From contig NZ_JAUSYN010000002.1 of assembly GCF_030816915.1 (NCBI RefSeq), positions 5,283,501-5,347,500 on the forward strand: 64,000 nucleotides of DNA, in the 5' to 3' direction. Position numbers and translations under genes: made by a program. Each line of letters opens with the position of its first letter. Position 1 is the stretch's first letter. This document shows, one piece after another, positions 62,973 to 64,000 of the stretch. Under the pieces are notes generated by a model, which saw nothing but the letters and a program-made list of their open reading frames with translations, ran no database searches and had not been told where the DNA came from. The stretch is from Streptomyces sp. B3I8 (lineage in GTDB: Bacteria > Actinomycetota > Actinomycetes > Streptomycetales > Streptomycetaceae).

Positions 62973-63574
62973 GGTCCTCCCTTCGGCTACGCGCCCACAC
63001 AGCGGGCGGGATCGGTGGTGGGGAGCGCACACCGCGGCAGAGCTCTGCCGGACGACGGACGAGCCACGCGGGGAGCGGAATTCAATTGTTCCTGGCGAAC
63101 TTGGTTGCGGCAACGAGCAATCGGGATAACCGACCGCTTTCCGGCGATGCGTCACTTATATCCCTGACTGAAGGGTGCCCAGCGGGCCGCCCGACGATGC
63201 GTGGGCCCCGTCCGTACGGCCAGGACCAGCGGCAACACCTTCCCCGCGCCGCGTCCGCCGCTCCGTGGGTGACGCGGGAGACGCCCGTCGGGTCGGGTTC
63301 ACCGGCCCCTGGAGGCCCCCTTCGGGACGTCCATCGGCTCTCGGGAGGCCCCTCGGGGGCCGCGTCCACCGTCCCGTTGGAGGCGGCTTCGCGGGCCGCT
63401 TCCGCCCTCCCGTGACGGACGCACGGCCCCGGCCGTCGCCCGCGGGAGGCGCCGTCCGGCCGCGGCCGTCGCCCCGTCCGGCGGATCCGGCGATCCCGGG
63501 ACGACGACACGGCGCGGCGGCGTGCGCGGTGCGGGGATTGGCCCGCGCCCTCACTCATCGGGTTGCATGGGGGC

Positions 63575-64000
63575 ATGGACACCCTGGAACCGCGCGCCGA
63601 AGCCGATGCCGTCCTCGCCGAGCTCGTCGGCGCCCCGGGGGGTGCGGCCCGGCTGCGGGAGGACCAGTGGCAGGCGGTGGCGGCCCTGGTGGAGGAGCGC
63701 CGCCGCGCTCTCGTGGTGCAGCGCACCGGCTGGGGCAAGTCGGCCGTGTACTTCGTCGCCACCGCTCTGCTGCGACGGCGCGGCGCGGGCCCCACGGTGA
63801 TCATCTCGCCGCTGCTCGCACTGATGCGGAACCAGGTCGAGGCGGCGGAACGGGCGGGGATCCGGGCCCGCACGATCAACTCGGCCAACCCCGAGGACTG
63901 GGAGACGATCTACGGCGAGGTCGAGCGCGGCGAGACCGACGTCCTCCTCGTGAGCCCCGAGCGCCTCAATTCCGTCGACTTCCGCGATCAGGTGCTGCCC
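63575..64000 (+). CDS. recQ: RecQ-family ATP-dependent DNA helicase, N-terminal part
   Basis: Partial: 142 codons to the window edge. After a short N-terminus (MDTLEPRAEADAVLAELVG) come the RecQ motif 0 (REDQWQAVAALVEERRRALV), Walker A-like RTGWGKSAVYFVAT, IISPLLALMRNQVEAAERAG, and LLVSPERLNS. It has GWGKS in place of the usual GxGKS, as in actinobacterial RecQ-like helicases. RecQ helicases process stalled forks and recombination intermediates. A nearby ATG at 63567 is out of frame. Confidence 0.9.
   Translation, partial: MDTLEPRAEADAVLAELVGAPGGAARLREDQWQAVAALVEERRRALVVQRTGWGKSAVYFVATALLRRRGAGPTVIISPLLALMRNQVEAAERAGIRARTINSANPEDWETIYGEVERGETDVLLVSPERLNSVDFRDQVLP

Noticed and set aside
1-64000. 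CRISPR arrays, tRNA or rRNA genes, prophage
   Set aside because: No spaced direct-repeat arrays, cloverleaf-like sequences, conserved rRNA segments or phage structural genes were recognised on reading.

Overview
The window is a very GC-rich (roughly 72%) stretch of chromosome with strong third-position G/C bias, many GTG starts and long spurious antisense frames. Gene content and order (DUF3046-recA-recX, miaB-miaA-dapF, a second RelA/SpoT homologue, hflX, lexA beside nrdR-nrdJ, rnhB, recQ) place it firmly in Streptomyces. It looks like core chromosome, with one clear mobile insertion. I see no rRNA, tRNA, CRISPR array, phage or conjugative module.

Layout. 1-4389: the start of an Lhr helicase (minus, cut by the window edge), with a 3 x 23 bp tandem repeat upstream. 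4813-6711: an AraC regulator with an azlCD amino-acid export pair. 6763-11226: DUF3046, an AI-2E type permease, a membrane-protein gene broken by two frameshifts, then recA (SOS box and DnaA box upstream) and recX. 11329-12553: rhodanese and cysteine dioxygenase genes preceded by a 28-residue Cys-rich leader peptide, which suggests cysteine-responsive attenuation. 12634-14400: a flavin monooxygenase. 14621-18339: the gluABCD glutamate importer, with a strong hairpin between the binding-protein gene and the permeases. 18672-21888: a two-component system facing an orphan TAXI binding protein. 21992-28211: miaB, a LigB-like protein, two small unknowns, miaA, a membrane protein and dapF. 28212-34105: rshA, an M1 metallopeptidase and hflX. 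34280-35509: a lipoprotein serine protease.

35819-40317 is a compact three-gene NRPS-independent siderophore locus (class III aminotransferase, IucA/IucC synthetase, N-acyltransferase) whose product cannot be read from sequence. 40469-47962 returns to DNA metabolism: a DinG-like helicase, LexA with its own SOS box, and nrdR-nrdJ (repressor and B12-dependent ribonucleotide reductase) behind a pair of NrdR boxes 31 bp apart. 48153-54353 holds small single genes: a conserved unknown, TerD, a YdbC-like protein, a phosphatase, a second AraC regulator, a six-cysteine secreted protein and an ADP-ribosylglycohydrolase.

54353-55640 is an IS630-type element with 31-bp terminal repeats, inserted at the TA of the ADP-ribosylglycohydrolase stop codon. 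It carries a transposase with an internal lesion and a passenger gene resembling immunity proteins. 55903-60557 contains a DUF4173-like membrane protein, a pentanucleotide repeat, and an MFS exporter with a TetR gene separated by two identical palindromic operators. The window closes with rnhB, two conserved unknowns and the start of recQ. Several genes have a TAnnnT -10 element only 6-9 nt before the start codon, so leaderless transcription looks common here.
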